Shown: positions 22,171-32,544 of the stretch, in pieces
Position numbering within the stretch: position 1 is the stretch's first letter
Layout: the number at the start of each line of letters is the position of its first letter
DNA from: Heterobilharzia americana
Taxonomy: Eukaryota; Platyhelminthes; Trematoda; Strigeidida; Schistosomatidae
Direction: 5' to 3'
Assembly: GCA_944470555.2 (NCBI GenBank)
Contig: OX104127.1
Location: 144,809,787 to 144,873,786 of the forward strand
Length of the DNA stretch: 64,000 nt
Program-made: the position numbers and the translations under genes
Notes under the pieces: generated by a model
Database searches by the model: none
Told to the model about the DNA's origin: nothing
The model's input: only the letters and a program-made list of their open reading frames with translations

Positions 22171-22830
22171 TTTTGATCTTTGTTAGTCATCTCATATCTT
22201 GTTGACTTGTAAAAAAATCTTTCGTTTAACTTATTGCATAAAGAAACTGAGGCTGTTTGGTATAACTCAACTTCTACTGTTACAACTTATTAATTCCTGC
22301 ATTTTATCTATTCTTCTACATTGTTCCCCATTGATCTTTCGTGGTCTACTAAAAAAAAAAGGACTACGTTGTATTGCGTAGGGCTTTGAAAGTCGTCAGT
22401 AGGGTGAGTAGTATCCCTCTAGGTCCACTGATAGTTGATCAACATTTAAATTTTGCCAAACAACTAGCTACAGTAATTTTAACTGGCACTAAGTATCCAC
22501 TTCATTTACAGCTATCTCCTTGTATCTCCTAACGGAGGACAAAAAGAAACTATACAAAACTGTACGCTTATACAGCTAGATACGCGACTTTGACTGTACC
22601 TTACCTAGCACGGATATTATGTGAGCCAAAAAGGGTGTTAGAACAGAACTTTACCAGCCAACTTTGTAGTAATTAACAATCTCATTTCAATAATTTTGTT
22701 AACAATTTAAAATGTTCTCTGTTTAGTATTCTTTACATTACTAGAATTTTTATAATAACACAATTTGAAATGTTTTAAAGGAGTATTTGTACTGGGTAGT
22801 GATTGAAGGTGAGATGAAAATTTGGATCAC

Positions 22831-22895
22831 GGCCGGATTCGAACCAGCCATCACTGGTCTACTGACCCGGTGCTCTACCAACTGAGCTACAAGGT
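22831..22895 (-). other. tRNA-like sequence in family D left arm
   Basis: The minus strand has box A TAGCTCAGTTGGTAGAGCA with a perfect D stem GCTC/GAGC, and box B GGTTCGAATCC. No acceptor stem can be formed. It is a tRNA-derived promoter region, not a functional tRNA. Confidence 0.7.
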
Positions 22896-22969
22896 TCGAC
22901 TGCTGATGGTAGTCAGCCAAAATTCTTGGTGATTAAAGTGGAATAAAATTCTGATCAACAGTGTAACCT

Positions 22970-23033
22970 CGTAGCTCAGTTGGTAGAGCATCGGGTTGGT
23001 AACCCGATGGTTGATGGTTCGAATCCGGCCGCA
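22970..23033 (+). other. tRNA-like sequence in family D right arm
   Basis: D stem GCTC/GAGC, anticodon stem TCGGG/CCCGA with loop TTGGTAA (anticodon position GGT, threonine-like), and box B GGTTCGAATCC. The 5' and 3' ends do not pair as an acceptor stem. It is therefore a tRNA relic. Confidence 0.7.
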
Positions 23034-23284
23034 GTCCAGATTTTCATTTCACCTTCAATCATCACCCAATACAAATATATTTTGTTGCTGTTGTAATAGA
23101 TCATGCTGAGAACTTCAAATTGTACCACAAATTATTTGGAATAAAGTGGTTATTATTATTAGTTATGGCAGCTGTTAAAATCGATAGCCGACAGTAATAA
23201 AATCAATGAAATGAACAGGAAAACTTATGAACAATCACCAAGTGAAGAAATTAGCAGGAATAATTCTAATCAGCCGCCAATGGG

Positions 23285-23432
23285 TTTCTGGCTCAATACT
23301 CTACCAATTGATCTATCAGATCCAACTGCTGACCAGAAGCTTATTTCACTTCAATCACTAAGCGTTTTTGGCGACTACTATATGAATTGGTTGTGACATG
23401 TTACTATCCTGCTTGATCAGAATATCTAATCT
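23285..23432 (-). repeat. Family D fragment
   Basis: CTCTACCAATTGATCTATCA..GCTGACCAG..CACTTCAATCACTAAG..TGAATTGGTTGTGACA matches the inner part of family D at 27870-27935 and 48265-48350. A short open frame across it is repeat-derived. Confidence 0.6.
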
Positions 23433-23573
23433 CTAGAAAATAAAAGTTAATTTCTGTAGAAAAGTCAACGTGTTGGCGCTTGTTTATCTGTGTTATGATT
23501 GTGTGTAGATGACAGTATCAATGAAAGCGTCTTCTTTGATGCTCAAACTAAACAAATCTACAATCATTTCACT

Positions 23574-23579
23574 TTTATT
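23574..23579 (-). terminator. Possible polyadenylation signal of the bHLH gene
   Basis: AATAAA on the minus strand starts immediately after the TAG stop codon. If used, the 3' UTR would be very short. Other signals further downstream cannot be excluded. Confidence 0.4.
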
Positions 23580-24565
23580 CTAATCTAAGTATGGTCTCCA
23601 TACAGGTAGAGTATTATTGTCAGTTGTAGTCAATGTAGAAGTGATTGTATTCAATGGACGACATGAATTAATTGAAGTTGTCTTACACTGTTGCTGATGC
23701 CACTGTTCACTAGATAAGGATATCATATTTTTTAGTTTAAAACTGAAATCTGATGATGGTTTTGCTAAATTTACGATTGGGGAAAGTGATGGTGTTGTTG
23801 ACTCACATCTCAGGGAATTCATCAAGGAATTGGATGACAAGTGGACAGTATTTATCGATTTCACTGGAAAATACACCAAATCAACACAGTTAGTAGTAAT
23901 ATTTATCAATTGTTGTGTTGTAATAAAACTAGACATCCTATTCATATTGGGTGTTAGTTGTTCCAATGACTGACTATTGAAAAATCCACTATCAGGATTA
24001 TTTAATGATAGGGTAAAATTTTCACTGTATTGCTGAGGTGTAGATTGCCATTGTGTTAAAGTTCCATTGTTCGGCATGTATACAGGAGTGATTAAATTTT
24101 GGAGATTCAATGGAGTTGAATCATCAATGGGAGGTGATTCCAACGACGATAAGGAAGGCGTTACACAGTAGTTGAGAGATTCATCAGGTATACTAACAGT
24201 ATCAGGTACAGTAGAACATATTGTATATGGCTTATTTCTTATAGAATTGTGAATGATTAATTTCGGTATTTTATTTTCCTTATTATCTTCATCAATCATT
24301 TGGCATAAATAATTATATGTAGGCACAGAAAATGATGATGTTGTGGTTACGGTTGAAGACACCGTATCCAACTGTGAATGCTGTTCTTTCTGATGGTGGC
24401 AAATATCTTGATGATATGTATCCGATGAACAACTTTTTTCATCAAGTACCATAATGTTTTGATCTGTTTTATCAATATCTGAGGTGAAATAATCCTTTGG
24501 CATAATTGATTTAGGTCTTACCAGTGAAGATGTTTCACTTAAACTTCTTAGTCGTGATCGTAACT
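23580..24565 (-). CDS. Hes/Hey-like bHLH protein, exon 4 (last coding exon)
   Basis: The acceptor CTTTTATGACAG is followed by AGTTACGATC. With the single base left from exon 3 this completes codon 86 (Lys) and keeps one frame to TAG, giving residues 86-413. The segment is Ser/Thr/Asn-rich and without a recognised domain, apart from a basic stretch at its start (KLRSRLRSL). Near the C terminus is VWRPY (residues 407-411), followed by Leu-Asp. WRPW/WRPY motifs at the C end of Hes and Runt proteins recruit Groucho/TLE corepressors in the nucleus. Together with the helix-loop-helix in exons 2-3 this points to a DNA-binding transcriptional repressor. Targets cannot be read from sequence. An Orange domain, usual in Hes proteins, is not evident. 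Joined exons total 1242 nt including stop. Confidence 0.85.
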
Positions 24566-24734
24566 CTGTCATAAAAGGAAAAAAAGAAAAACACAACTCA
24601 GATTACAAATAAAGTGAATGAACAAAATCTGTGAAAAAGACAGTCGTTTTAAAGACTTTAGATAAGTAACAGCTGATAACGGATCTCGAACCAATGCATT
24701 AATAATAGTGTGGTTGTAAGTAAAGCTGAAGAAA

Positions 24735-24915
24735 GGGATATTTATCTAGGTGACTAGTAGTGGGATTTGAGACACGCGTTTCGTCCTATTTGCGACTCGT
24801 CAGATGGATGTATCCTCACCCCAGTGAGTGATGTTTTCCCCACTGAGCTTCAAACCCAGTACCAATCACTTCAAAGGCCAGAGAGTTATCTACGAGGCTA
24901 TTGGAGCTTTTCGTC
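24735..24915 (-). repeat. Family A element in intron 3
   Basis: Minus-strand 3' end and linker with an eroded promoter region (box A-like GCCTCGTAGATAACTCTC near 24885). It lies in sense orientation relative to the bHLH gene. Confidence 0.7.
24764..24809 (-). ncRNA. Hammerhead motif, family A, sense in intron 3
   Basis: Core CTGACGA, stem II GTC/GAC, GAAA, stem III ACGC/GTGT-like and triplet GTC are intact. Stem I (ATCCAT against TCAAAT) pairs poorly, so cleavage is doubtful. Confidence 0.55.
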
Positions 24916-25011
24916 CCTGTATAGCAACGGGGAATGATAAATGCGAAAAGAAATGAAGAATAGGAAATGAAACTCGAAGCAACCACATATCAAAACAATT
25001 TTTTCTAGTGT

Positions 25012-25140
25012 TGGCAGGTCAAAGGTAATCGATAAGAAGTCCTCGATTAACGTTTCATACTTATTGACAGTCGTCAATTGAAGTATCTGCAAAGTTGGGG
25101 ATAATGATGCCTTCTCAGACATCTGAAACCTCTCAATTCA
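25012..25140 (-). repeat. Family C fragment in intron 3
   Basis: The minus strand reads AGATACTTCAATTGACGACT..AATAAGTATGAAACG..CTTCTTATCGATTACC, matching the hammerhead-like end of family C with an eroded core (TTGACGA, TGAAA). Confidence 0.55.
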
Positions 25141-26089
25141 CTACTGACGTAAGGAGTAATGGTAATTTATTAGTTATACTTCCTAAGGATGATTCAGAAT
25201 AAAGAGGGGAATTCGGTACACCGACATCGAGTAATGTGGGTCAGAACATAATTTTGTCTTAAGGTTGCACTTTCTTCTTGCTCACAAAGCCAGTTGGCAT
25301 GTAATCTAGGTTTGGATGTTCCTACTCTTTCAATCCTAACACTAAATACTCAAAGACAATGCACTACATTGTCGTGTCTTTCGACTTAGTGAACTGATGA
25401 CAAACTTAACTGATCAATCAACACTTGTCACTTCATAGATGTATCAGTCAACCAACCAGTTCATATACCCAACATATCAGTGAGAAATCAATTTGTATTG
25501 AAAATTAAAGTTAATTCAACTTCTGAAATTATACACAAATGATGAAAAGGAGGTAAACTATAGTGCGCTGTTATGTTCATCAGCAGAAGGCGAAATACTG
25601 CTCATGTAATGTACATACATGTAGTAGAAAAGCTGTGACATCCATTGTAATGGTAGAATATATTTCATACTACAAACAGTCTCCCTTCATGTTTGGCTAT
25701 TGTTGAAGTACCATCAATGGATTACGAAGTGTTTCTGTTAGGGATGTCCGAATCAATCACTCATTGTATACTGTATCATTTAACTTCTTATCGTCTTGGT
25801 TCATTTTTCATTTCATATGACCCAACTAGTGTTTTGACTGGCTGGCTGTTGCCACTTTTAATATGCTAATAATTCTTTCTCCTTCAAGGTAACTATAACT
25901 CTGCACACATATAGTTAGCTTATAGTAATAGACGTCCTTGCTTCGAGATAATATAACACTATTGAATTCCATTCTCTGAATCATTCAAGCTGAATAGCAC
26001 CAACCCTTGAACTCTAAATCATTATTTATTGTCGTTTATTTGCAAATCTCAGCTTCTTAAGAGTTGCATACCATGTGATTCTACCCAGT

Positions 26090-26405
26090 AAAGCAACCAG
26101 AAACTTCAAGTGTTAAACAACACCTGATACCAGTTGCAGAAGAGGTGGCTGTCGAACCCCAGTGATCCAGTAGGTAACGCTTTAACGTTTCAGAGTGATG
26201 GATACGAGGTTCAAGTCTCATTGGGAGACAGACACATTCAGCTGACAAAAAACATATGTCTTGGGTTCCACTTCTAGCTGCCAAGCAGATTACAACTTCA
26301 TAATTAGTCAGACAATATCGAGGCATCCGCATAGGAGCCCATCTGTCACCAGAGGTCAAAAAATTCGATCCAGTATAACAATAAAGAATTACAAGTGTCA
26401 ATAAA
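26090..26405 (+). repeat. Family A element plus head of a next unit
   Basis: Plus-strand box A-like TGATCCAGTAGGTAACGCTT and box B-like AGGTTCAAGTCTC. The 3' end has CTGAC joined to AAAAAACATATGTCTTGGG, so stem II is deleted. A tandem head (CAGACAATATCGAGGCATCC) follows from 26308. Confidence 0.75.
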
Positions 26406-26466
26406 TAGCAAAAAAAATTCCTTTTGAAAGAAAACAAAACAACAAATTAACAAGGAAAATACTTAC

Positions 26467-26560
26467 TAGGTTCATCTTTAGCGATATTCTCTACTTGTTC
26501 AAAAATACTGCAACATAAACTCAAGATATCAGTTTTGACAACTTTATGACCTTCATGAGG
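26467..26560 (-). CDS. Hes/Hey-like bHLH protein, exon 3
   Basis: Acceptor TATTCAATACAG and donor GTAAGTATTT bound 94 nt encoding residues 55-85 plus one base. The segment supplies the end of the loop and helix 2 of the bHLH domain: HKVVKTDILSLCCSIFEQVE, with the Lys-x-x-Ile-Leu pattern expected of helix 2 (K63, I66, L67). The phase fits exons 2 and 4 exactly. Helix 2 packs against helix 1 and mediates dimerisation. Confidence 0.85.
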
Positions 26561-26754
26561 CTGTATTGAATAAAGTGAAAAGAGGAAGAAATTTTGAGAA
26601 AAACTAATATTTTCTTAGACTTCCATTCTTCTCATTCATATAGTATGAAAACTTAAAACTAGTTGAGGGGTTCAGCAGAACACTTTTTTCCATCAATTTC
26701 TAGTATTGTTTTGGGAAAAAACGTCGACTGTAAAACAATAACAATTTCATGTTA

Positions 26755-27085
26755 GTATTCATTATGGACTGATATCATTTAGAGGAATATTGGAAACCCA
26801 GGAGTACTGGACAGCCATTTCTTCCTAATGCGGGTCCCCTCAGTCATGGGTGCGCACTGCTCAGAAGTCCCAAGTAAATTGTAGGAATGAATATCCAGGG
26901 GATACAGAGGTTTCTGTATAGCAGCCCACATGTCAGCAGAGATCAGACATTTCCCGTTACACAAGGTCTACTTATTTTTCAGTAGTCTACTGGACAGTAC
27001 CCTGGCTTTTTAAACGACGGTATGGGGTTCGAGCCCCAGTAGGGACACTGTGGCTGACATGGGTGTATGTGTATCCAGTTAGTAT
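26755..27085. repeat. Family B and A fragments
   Basis: 26755-26850 is a minus-strand family B 3' end (TTCATTATGGACTGATATCA). 26850-26880 is a short plus piece (CGCACTGCTCAGAAGTCCCA). 26885-26990 resembles a family A head. 27000-27080 is a plus-strand box B zone (GGGTTCGAGCCCC). Confidence 0.5.
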
Positions 27086-27509
27086 CTTATTCAAGTATCA
27101 AATGGAAACTATAAGAGATAACATCAAATGAAGCCATTTCCGCCTACTGCAAATGACCTAGCACGCTTTGACCACATAAACCATAGCAACTTTATTGGAA
27201 TTCTCTAATTGTACAGTTGGCGTTAAATACACTAATCCATTTACGAGTTATCAGCATGCAGTTATGGGTTCAGGAATACTAACTCACCTCAAAAAGCTCT
27301 TACGTTCATTCAGAAGCTTGGGAATTTATCTTTGGGTGGATTTGTTTAAGGTCTCTCCATCAGGAGAGAGCACCACCATCAAGTTTCAAAGCTGCTTGAG
27401 TGTAGGTGCGTCTTGAAGTGCTTACTGACCTCTGGCTCAAGTGGTTGTTTCCTGCTTTTTCTAGCTTTCAGATTTCACTCATTCGTCGGGGAATCACCGT
27501 CCTTCACTG

Positions 27510-27767
27510 TTGGTCGAATATCAACAGACAGTCTTGGATACACTTTATATTTGGTTGAAAAGGGATGATGACTTCAGTAGCCAAATTTCAGCTGATGATA
27601 ATACACATAGCAATCTAAGAAATGTGAAATACTACTTGAGTTGTCTTCGGAATTTTATAGAGAAAAAACTCGTGAGTGAGAAAGTCAGAGAGAACGAGAC
27701 TATCCACTTGTTAGGATATAAAACTGACAGGATGCTTTATCAATCTGACTATCTGAGATGGCTGTGA
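27510..27767 (+). other. Unassigned open frame inside intron 2
   Basis: An 86-codon open stretch on the strand opposite the bHLH gene, without an ATG at its start. Its composition is protein-like (for example LDTLYIWLKRDDDF, YYLSCLRNFIEKK), but no family is recognised, and its end runs into family D sequence. An upstream TTTTTCTAGCTTTCAG could be a splice acceptor. It may be an old exon, a transposon piece or chance. Confidence 0.2.
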
Positions 27768-28195
27768 TTTGGTAGATTAGTACTGATACTGAGTGATGAT
27801 TGGAGGTGGAATGAAAATTTGGATCACAGCCAGATTCCAACCAGCGGTCACCGATTGCTGACCAGACTTTTATTCCACTTCAATCACGAAGGTGGATTTT
27901 GCCCGACTACCATGTGAATTAGTGTTGTGTTACTATCTCTTGATCATATTCACACTGGTTGCCTAGTCAAGACTTCTCATCCCAATCCAAATCTCAGTGA
28001 ATTAGAGATGAGGAACATCATATTGATTATCATTTCGACTACCTGAGATAGCCATGGTGACTGAAGTGAAATAAAAATCTGGTCAACAGTAGAACTTTGC
28101 AGCTCAGTTGGTAAAGTATCGGGCTAGAAACTCGATGATCGCTGGTTGGAATCCGGCCATGGTTTTATCTCATCTACAAATCTACGCCATCATCA
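27735..28195. repeat. Family D foldback, second copy
   Basis: The left arm begins GATGATTGGAGGTGGAATGA (27796) with antisense tRNA-like remains. The right arm has box A-like CAGCTCAGTTGGTAAAGTAT (28109) and box B-like GGTTGGAATCCGG (28143), ending near 28190. The spacer carries the CATGTGAATTAGTGTTGTGTTACT block seen in other D copies. Confidence 0.7.
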
Positions 28196-28913
28196 TAAAA
28201 CACAAGCAGAACTTCTAAAGCCTTATCACCATGTAAGATTGAAATGATATTTGTGGTATGTAAAAGTAAATGTTCGACATTTATATTTTAGATACATATG
28301 TCTTTGTGTTTATCCCACTCAGATAACACAACCTAAAGTTATTTTAGGAAATTCGTGCAGAAAAAGGAAGATAACATAGTTATATTGATTATTGACTCGT
28401 GTGGTTCCATTCCACTTGACAACACTTTTCTGCACCTCCCCCCCCCCCTTCAAGAAATGATAATAATCCACCAAAGAAAATAAAAGTTACTCAGGTAACA
28501 AACATATAGGTGGTGGCAATAATTACTTTTTCAAGAAAAAATTTAGTTACTAAGGCGGAGGAAAAAGTGAAAATTATATCAATGTGTTTTTTAAACAAGG
28601 CGAATAAATAGCAACCATGATAATTATGTTTAAAAAGGAAAAGAAACCAATTAACTAAATCCATCCATTTATCACCTCTCCATATGTAGTAATAATTTGA
28701 AGACTAGTGGTTATGGTAACAGCTGGGTGGTGAAAGTCTAGGAACAATAGACTTACATTTATCTTTGCATTTATTGCGGGTAAAAAATTCTTAGGTAGAT
28801 GACAAGTCAGAAATATGATGAAACAATCAATAAAATGATGTAAAAATGTATACTATATGGTTGACTGGGTAAATATAACAACATTCAGAAAAAACTCAAT
28901 AATGGATATTGAC

Positions 28914-28925
28914 TGAAGTTCATGA
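28914..28925. repeat. Target-site duplication, left
   Basis: TGAAGTTCATGA, identical to 29524-29535, directly flanks the family B dimer. Confidence 0.85.
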
Positions 28926-29019
28926 TTAAATTTTGAGGGAGTTGTGGAGATTTGGAAATATTTCAAGTTGTTATTCATCGTAGACTGACATCAGTTGGAG
29001 GAACAAAGGAAGCATGGGA

Positions 29020-29068
29020 GCACTCGACAGCTGTTTCGTCCAACTAGTATGGGACTCCTCAGCAGTGC
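29020..29068 (-). ncRNA. Hammerhead ribozyme motif, family B, sense in intron 2
   Basis: Same ribozyme form as 21816-21864: CTGAGGA, GTCC/GGAC, GAAA, ACAG/CTGT, GTC, with one G-G mismatch next to the core in stem I. Confidence 0.65.
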
Positions 29069-29430
29069 ATACCCACGACCCCACACCAGCAGGGATCGAA
29101 CCCGTGACCTTCAGGTTCTGTGGCCAGCGCGTTACCATTGAGCTAGCCACTGGGTCATAATCCAATGCTCCATATTTCCAAGTTCTGTTACCTCACGATA
29201 TAGCGCAACCACCACCCAATGTCATCGTTGAGTATCTGTCCTCATGGCCATCAGGCTTTGACTCCACCGGTCACGACTTGTCATTGGAACTTCGGGAATA
29301 CTTCTCGAATCTAGTCACCAATGTGCACCAGTTCAATTAAATTTTGAGGGAGTTGTGGAGATTTGGAATTATTTCAAGTTGTTATTCATCGAAGACTGAC
29401 ATCAGTTGGAGGAACAAAGTAAACATGGGA

Positions 29431-29476
29431 GCACTGGACAGCTGTTTCGTCCTAATATGGGACTGCTCAGCAGTGC
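29431..29476 (-). ncRNA. Hammerhead motif with G8 to C change, family B
   Basis: Stem I GCACTG/CAGTGC, stem II GTCC/GGAC, GAAA, stem III and GTC are perfect, but the core reads CTGAGCA. G8 is a catalytic residue, so this copy should be dead despite perfect stems. Confidence 0.65.
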
Positions 29477-29523
29477 GCACCCACGACCCCGACAGGGATG
29501 TCAGTCTACGATGAATAACAATT

Positions 29524-29535
29524 TGAAGTTCATGA
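29524..29535. repeat. Target-site duplication, right
   Basis: TGAAGTTCATGA, identical to 28914-28925. Confidence 0.85.
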
Positions 29536-29679
29536 ATTTTTTTCAGGTAAACATTCGAATTATTATTAGCTTTGAAATATATCATAAGGGTAAAACTTAG
29601 TCATAATGGTAAAAACATCACTCCATTTTAATTCACTTTTGAGAGTTAAGGGGATTTATTGGTTTCAGGTTTATACAAA

Positions 29680-29855
29680 TGGCTGCAGAATCTTAAGACC
29701 CTGGGTTCGACCCCCAGCGAGGGGGATATGAATGAGCACTTCTGAGGAGTCTCATACTAGGACGAAACAACTTTCCAATGCTCCCAGGTTTCCAATATCT
29801 TTTTAACCATTGTTAGTCCATGATGAATACCAACCTGAAATCCCATATAGTTGGT
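29680..29855 (+). repeat. Family B 3' part
   Basis: Box B-like GGGTTCGACCCCC, hammerhead zone (CTGAGGA at 29742, ACTAGGACGAAACAA) and tail GTTAGTCCATGATGAATACC. Stem I and stem III carry mismatches, and the cleavage triplet is TTC. Confidence 0.7.
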
Positions 29856-30194
29856 TCGTTAGATAAGTCACAAAGTGAGACAGTATTATTTACTGAATAA
29901 CATTTTGGGCACCATTTAGTAGCCCTAGTTACATAAACATAACTCCATAACTTTGAAGGGATTGTAATTCTTTCTCCATATGTTGTGAGTAGTAGAAACT
30001 CCCAGATATCTGGAAAAGGTGCTGATTTGTTTCTGTTGCACGCATGTCATGTTGAGTCTATAAACAAAAATTCCGTATTGAATCTCTCTGTCTCCCTCTT
30101 TCTCTGAATCAAATCTAAAAAATAATTCAAACTGTAGTTTGGTTGCCACATTGCGAGACGGTGGATAGAGTTCAGTCAGTACTTAGGATTAGAC

Positions 30195-30440
30195 AACATG
30201 AAGTTGGTTACCCTCCAGTGACTAATTAATGTATCTAATCCAGTCCTACAGGAGGTCAGTCGTGACGCGAAAAGCTCAGTGGTAACGTCGCTGACTACAA
30301 CACTGAATGACGCGGGTTGGAATCTCAGGCGGGACATCATTTCCGTCGGGTTGCATATATGCCTTGTTGATAAGTGCTAACAAGCACGAACCTTAGGTCC
30401 AGCAGGGCTTCCTACCGACTGCCTCCATCCATCAAACAAC
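30195..30440 (+). repeat. Family C element, best-preserved copy
   Basis: Leader TTGGTTACCCTCCAGTGACT, box A-like AGCTCAGTGGTAACGTCGCT at 30271, box B-like GGTTGGAATCTCAGG at 30317. The hammerhead-like block has TTGATAA at 30367, stem II GTGC/GCAC around TAACAA, GAAC, then TAGGTCCAGCAGGG. The stem II sequence differs from families A and B but is fully paired. Core bases C3 and G8 and the final A of GAAA are changed. Confidence 0.7.
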
Positions 30441-30479
30441 TGCAAACTCTGTAAAGAGAGTATACTAACTTATGAACAA

Positions 30480-31800
30480 CTGAATGCAGTAGTGGATCAG
30501 TATGCGAGTGCAACTCAATGACTGTGAGCATGTACTAGGGTACGGTAAGTACATCACCTTATTGAAAACTCTCTACTCGAACACTTGTGAGGATGTTAGA
30601 GCCTATGGCGAGTTGTCCAGTGAGCTATACTTATCGAGTGGTGTCCGTCAAGGATGCCCACTATCTCCATTCTCATTTAATTTTATCACAGATATACTTA
30701 TGGAGGTTTCCAACTCATCACCTAATTACACAAACGTTGACCCAACCACAGGTGAATTTTCTTTACATCCAGAATATGCAGATGACATAGTCATGTTAGG
30801 TGAAGACACTAACAAGATACAGAGTCTTGTGAACACTTTGAGAATGTTTGGGATGCGATTTTCACCACCCAAATGCAAATTTTTGCTCCAGGACTGGTCT
30901 CCAGCGGCACCATGGCTAACAATAGAGAGTGAAGTGGTTGAGTGTGTTGACCACTTCAATTACCACCTGGGAAGTAGGATCAGCCCAGCCCTAGTAGCTC
31001 ACTGGCAGATGAAATCTCTGCACAAATACAAAAGGCTCGATTGGCTTTCGCCAATTTACCCCACTTATAGCACCACTATGGTATCCGATTGCCTATTAAG
31101 GGTCACGTGTACTGCACAACAGTCTACTGTGTTCTACTGTATGGCTGTGAAACATGGCCATTGAAAGTGAAAGATATAAAAAGCCTTCAAGTGTTTGACC
31201 ACCGTCACCTTCGTAGTATAGGACGTATTCTGTGGTGTCACCACATGAGTAATGCAGAAGTCAGGTGTAGAGTTTTAGGGGGTAGAGGTAAATCAGTTGA
31301 CGTGGTTATGAACCTTGATCGACTGAGATAGCTAGTTGGGACACGTACTACGTATGTCCAGTCACTGATTTCCTCGTCACACAATGTTGGTCGAAGTAGG
31401 TGCAGGCTGTGGGAAGGCCGAAGTTGGCCAGACTAAAACATGCCACCAATGTATGAAGTTTCTGACTGTTAGTTTGAGGTATGTGGGATGATGCAGACTA
31501 GGTGGTTTGAGTTCGCGAGACAAGAGAAACCAATGGTTTGATACTGTATGTGATATGACTGAGAACCGATGTCAGTGGGGTAGATGTATCCCCACACACA
31601 TTATCCTCATCTTAACGATGCTATACCAAATCTCACCATTTTGTCATTCCTTTGTCATTTCTTTCTTCTCGTACTTAATATTTATTTCTTTAGACTGCAT
31701 TCTCTTATCTTCATCCTTCATCCTTCACCTCACTACCTTTCTACTTGATGTAGTGATATGAGGTGTGACGATTGGGACCGTTATGCAGTTATGCAGTAAT
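30480..31800 (+). mobile_element. RTE-like LINE, RT domain and 3' end
   Basis: An open frame at 30502-31164 encodes 220 residues with SGVRQGCPLSPFSFNFITDIL (RT motif B region), EYADDIVMLGEDTNKIQSL (catalytic YADD) and PPKCKFLLQDW, then GSRISPALVAHW. Frame breaks follow, then IKGHVYCTTVY, LLYGCETWPLK, GRILWCHHMSNAEVR and the ENRCQWGRCI tail (31558 onwards). Endonuclease and N-terminal RT are missing. It is the opposite-strand counterpart of 3655-4590 and is not active. Confidence 0.85.
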
Positions 31801-31989
31801 GCCTGGTCCTATGTTGATATTCGTTGATTGGTTGACTAGAGTATGGGTCACACTGAATATGTGATAACTTATTACAGGGTGAAATACAACTAAGTAGGTC
31901 AAACTAGGACTACTAGAGTTCGGACCTAAGATATTTTATTCGAACATGGAATACCTAAACCAATAAGTTACACTATCATTTAAGTGCAA

Positions 31990-32450
31990 AACCTTAGATT
32001 ACTATTATTAGTTAGTATTCACCACGGACCGACATCATTTGGAGAATTCTTTAAAACCTGCTTGTAGGAAACTCCTCTGCAGTGCACACTTACGATCCTC
32101 CCCCTCTAGGAATCTAATATAGGATGTTCAGCTTTCACGGCGAACGCGTCAACCATTTAGTCAATTGGTCGGAGTTCAACGATCCACACCTTGCTATTTC
32201 TGTCAATTTACGTCACAGTGCGACTATCCACCAAGATCTCCAGCTGGCATCCACTCCATTTTTGACTGAATGACCCAACAAGTCACGGCTTCTTCTTAGG
32301 GCTTTGAGATATCTGTCTCGAAACATGTATGTGCTTGCTGTTGAAGACTCTTATACCAGGACGAAGCACCTTGTTAGTGCTACTCGGTTTTCAGTCGTTC
32401 TCCGGTTGATATCAGTCTTGGTGAATATCACTTTGAAATAAGACTTCCAT
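31990..32450. repeat. Family B eroded inverted pair
   Basis: A minus piece at 32010-32300 (TATTCACCACGGACCGACATC at the low end) is followed by a plus 3' end at 32335-32450 (ATACCAGGACGAAGCACC, TCTCCGGTTGATATCAGTC). The plus core reads TTGAAGA and is dead. Confidence 0.6.
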
Positions 32451-32544
32451 AAACCTCAAAAATTTATTATTATTATTATTAGCACTATTCATACTTTTGT
32501 AAAGGATCTTTCTTACAAGATCAAAACGTTTATTTATTTTTAAT

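Larger units (their letters stand above)
21330..22650 (+). mobile_element. CR1-like LINE remnant, split by a family B insertion
   Basis: The frames before the insertion read VNYLGLSFTSDL, a typical post-catalytic block of CR1/Jockey-type reverse transcriptases. After it come CKKIFRLTYCIKKLRLFG, INSCILSILLHCSPLIF and a degraded C terminus. Several stops occur. The coding sequence is interrupted at 21757-22170 by a family B unit, so the LINE is older than that insertion. The N-terminal part upstream of 21330 cannot be followed. Confidence 0.7.
22794..23067. repeat. Family D foldback with tRNA-like arms
   Basis: Arms 22794-22907 and 22953-23067 are reverse complements with few differences, separated by about 45 bp. 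Each starts with GGGT(A/G)(A/G)TGATTGAAGGTGA and contains a tRNA-like sequence. A transcript would fold into a long hairpin. No coding capacity is seen. Confidence 0.8.
24566..26466 (-). other. Intron 3 of the bHLH gene
   Basis: Donor GTAAGT at the exon 3 end and acceptor TTTTATGACAG at exon 4. The intron holds a family A 3' end, a family C fragment and a second family A copy. Confidence 0.8.
28926..29523 (-). mobile_element. Family B dimer insertion with target-site duplications
   Basis: On the minus strand a partial unit (29372-29523 side) is joined head-to-tail to a full unit. The landmark TTTCAAGTTGTTATTCATCG or its near-copy recurs 411 bp apart (28961 and 29372). The partial unit lacks the tRNA-like region because of an internal deletion (GACCCCGACAGGGATG). 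A perfect 12-bp duplication flanks the insertion, as expected of retroposition. It lies in intron 2, sense to the gene. Confidence 0.85.

Noticed and set aside
22970..23033. Possible functional tRNA-Thr
   Set aside because: D and anticodon stems are good, but no acceptor stem can form and the same sequence is part of a repeated foldback.
23211..23396. 61-residue plus-strand open frame next to the bHLH gene
   Set aside because: Most of it is family D repeat sequence that recurs at 27870 and 48265; no splice or family support.
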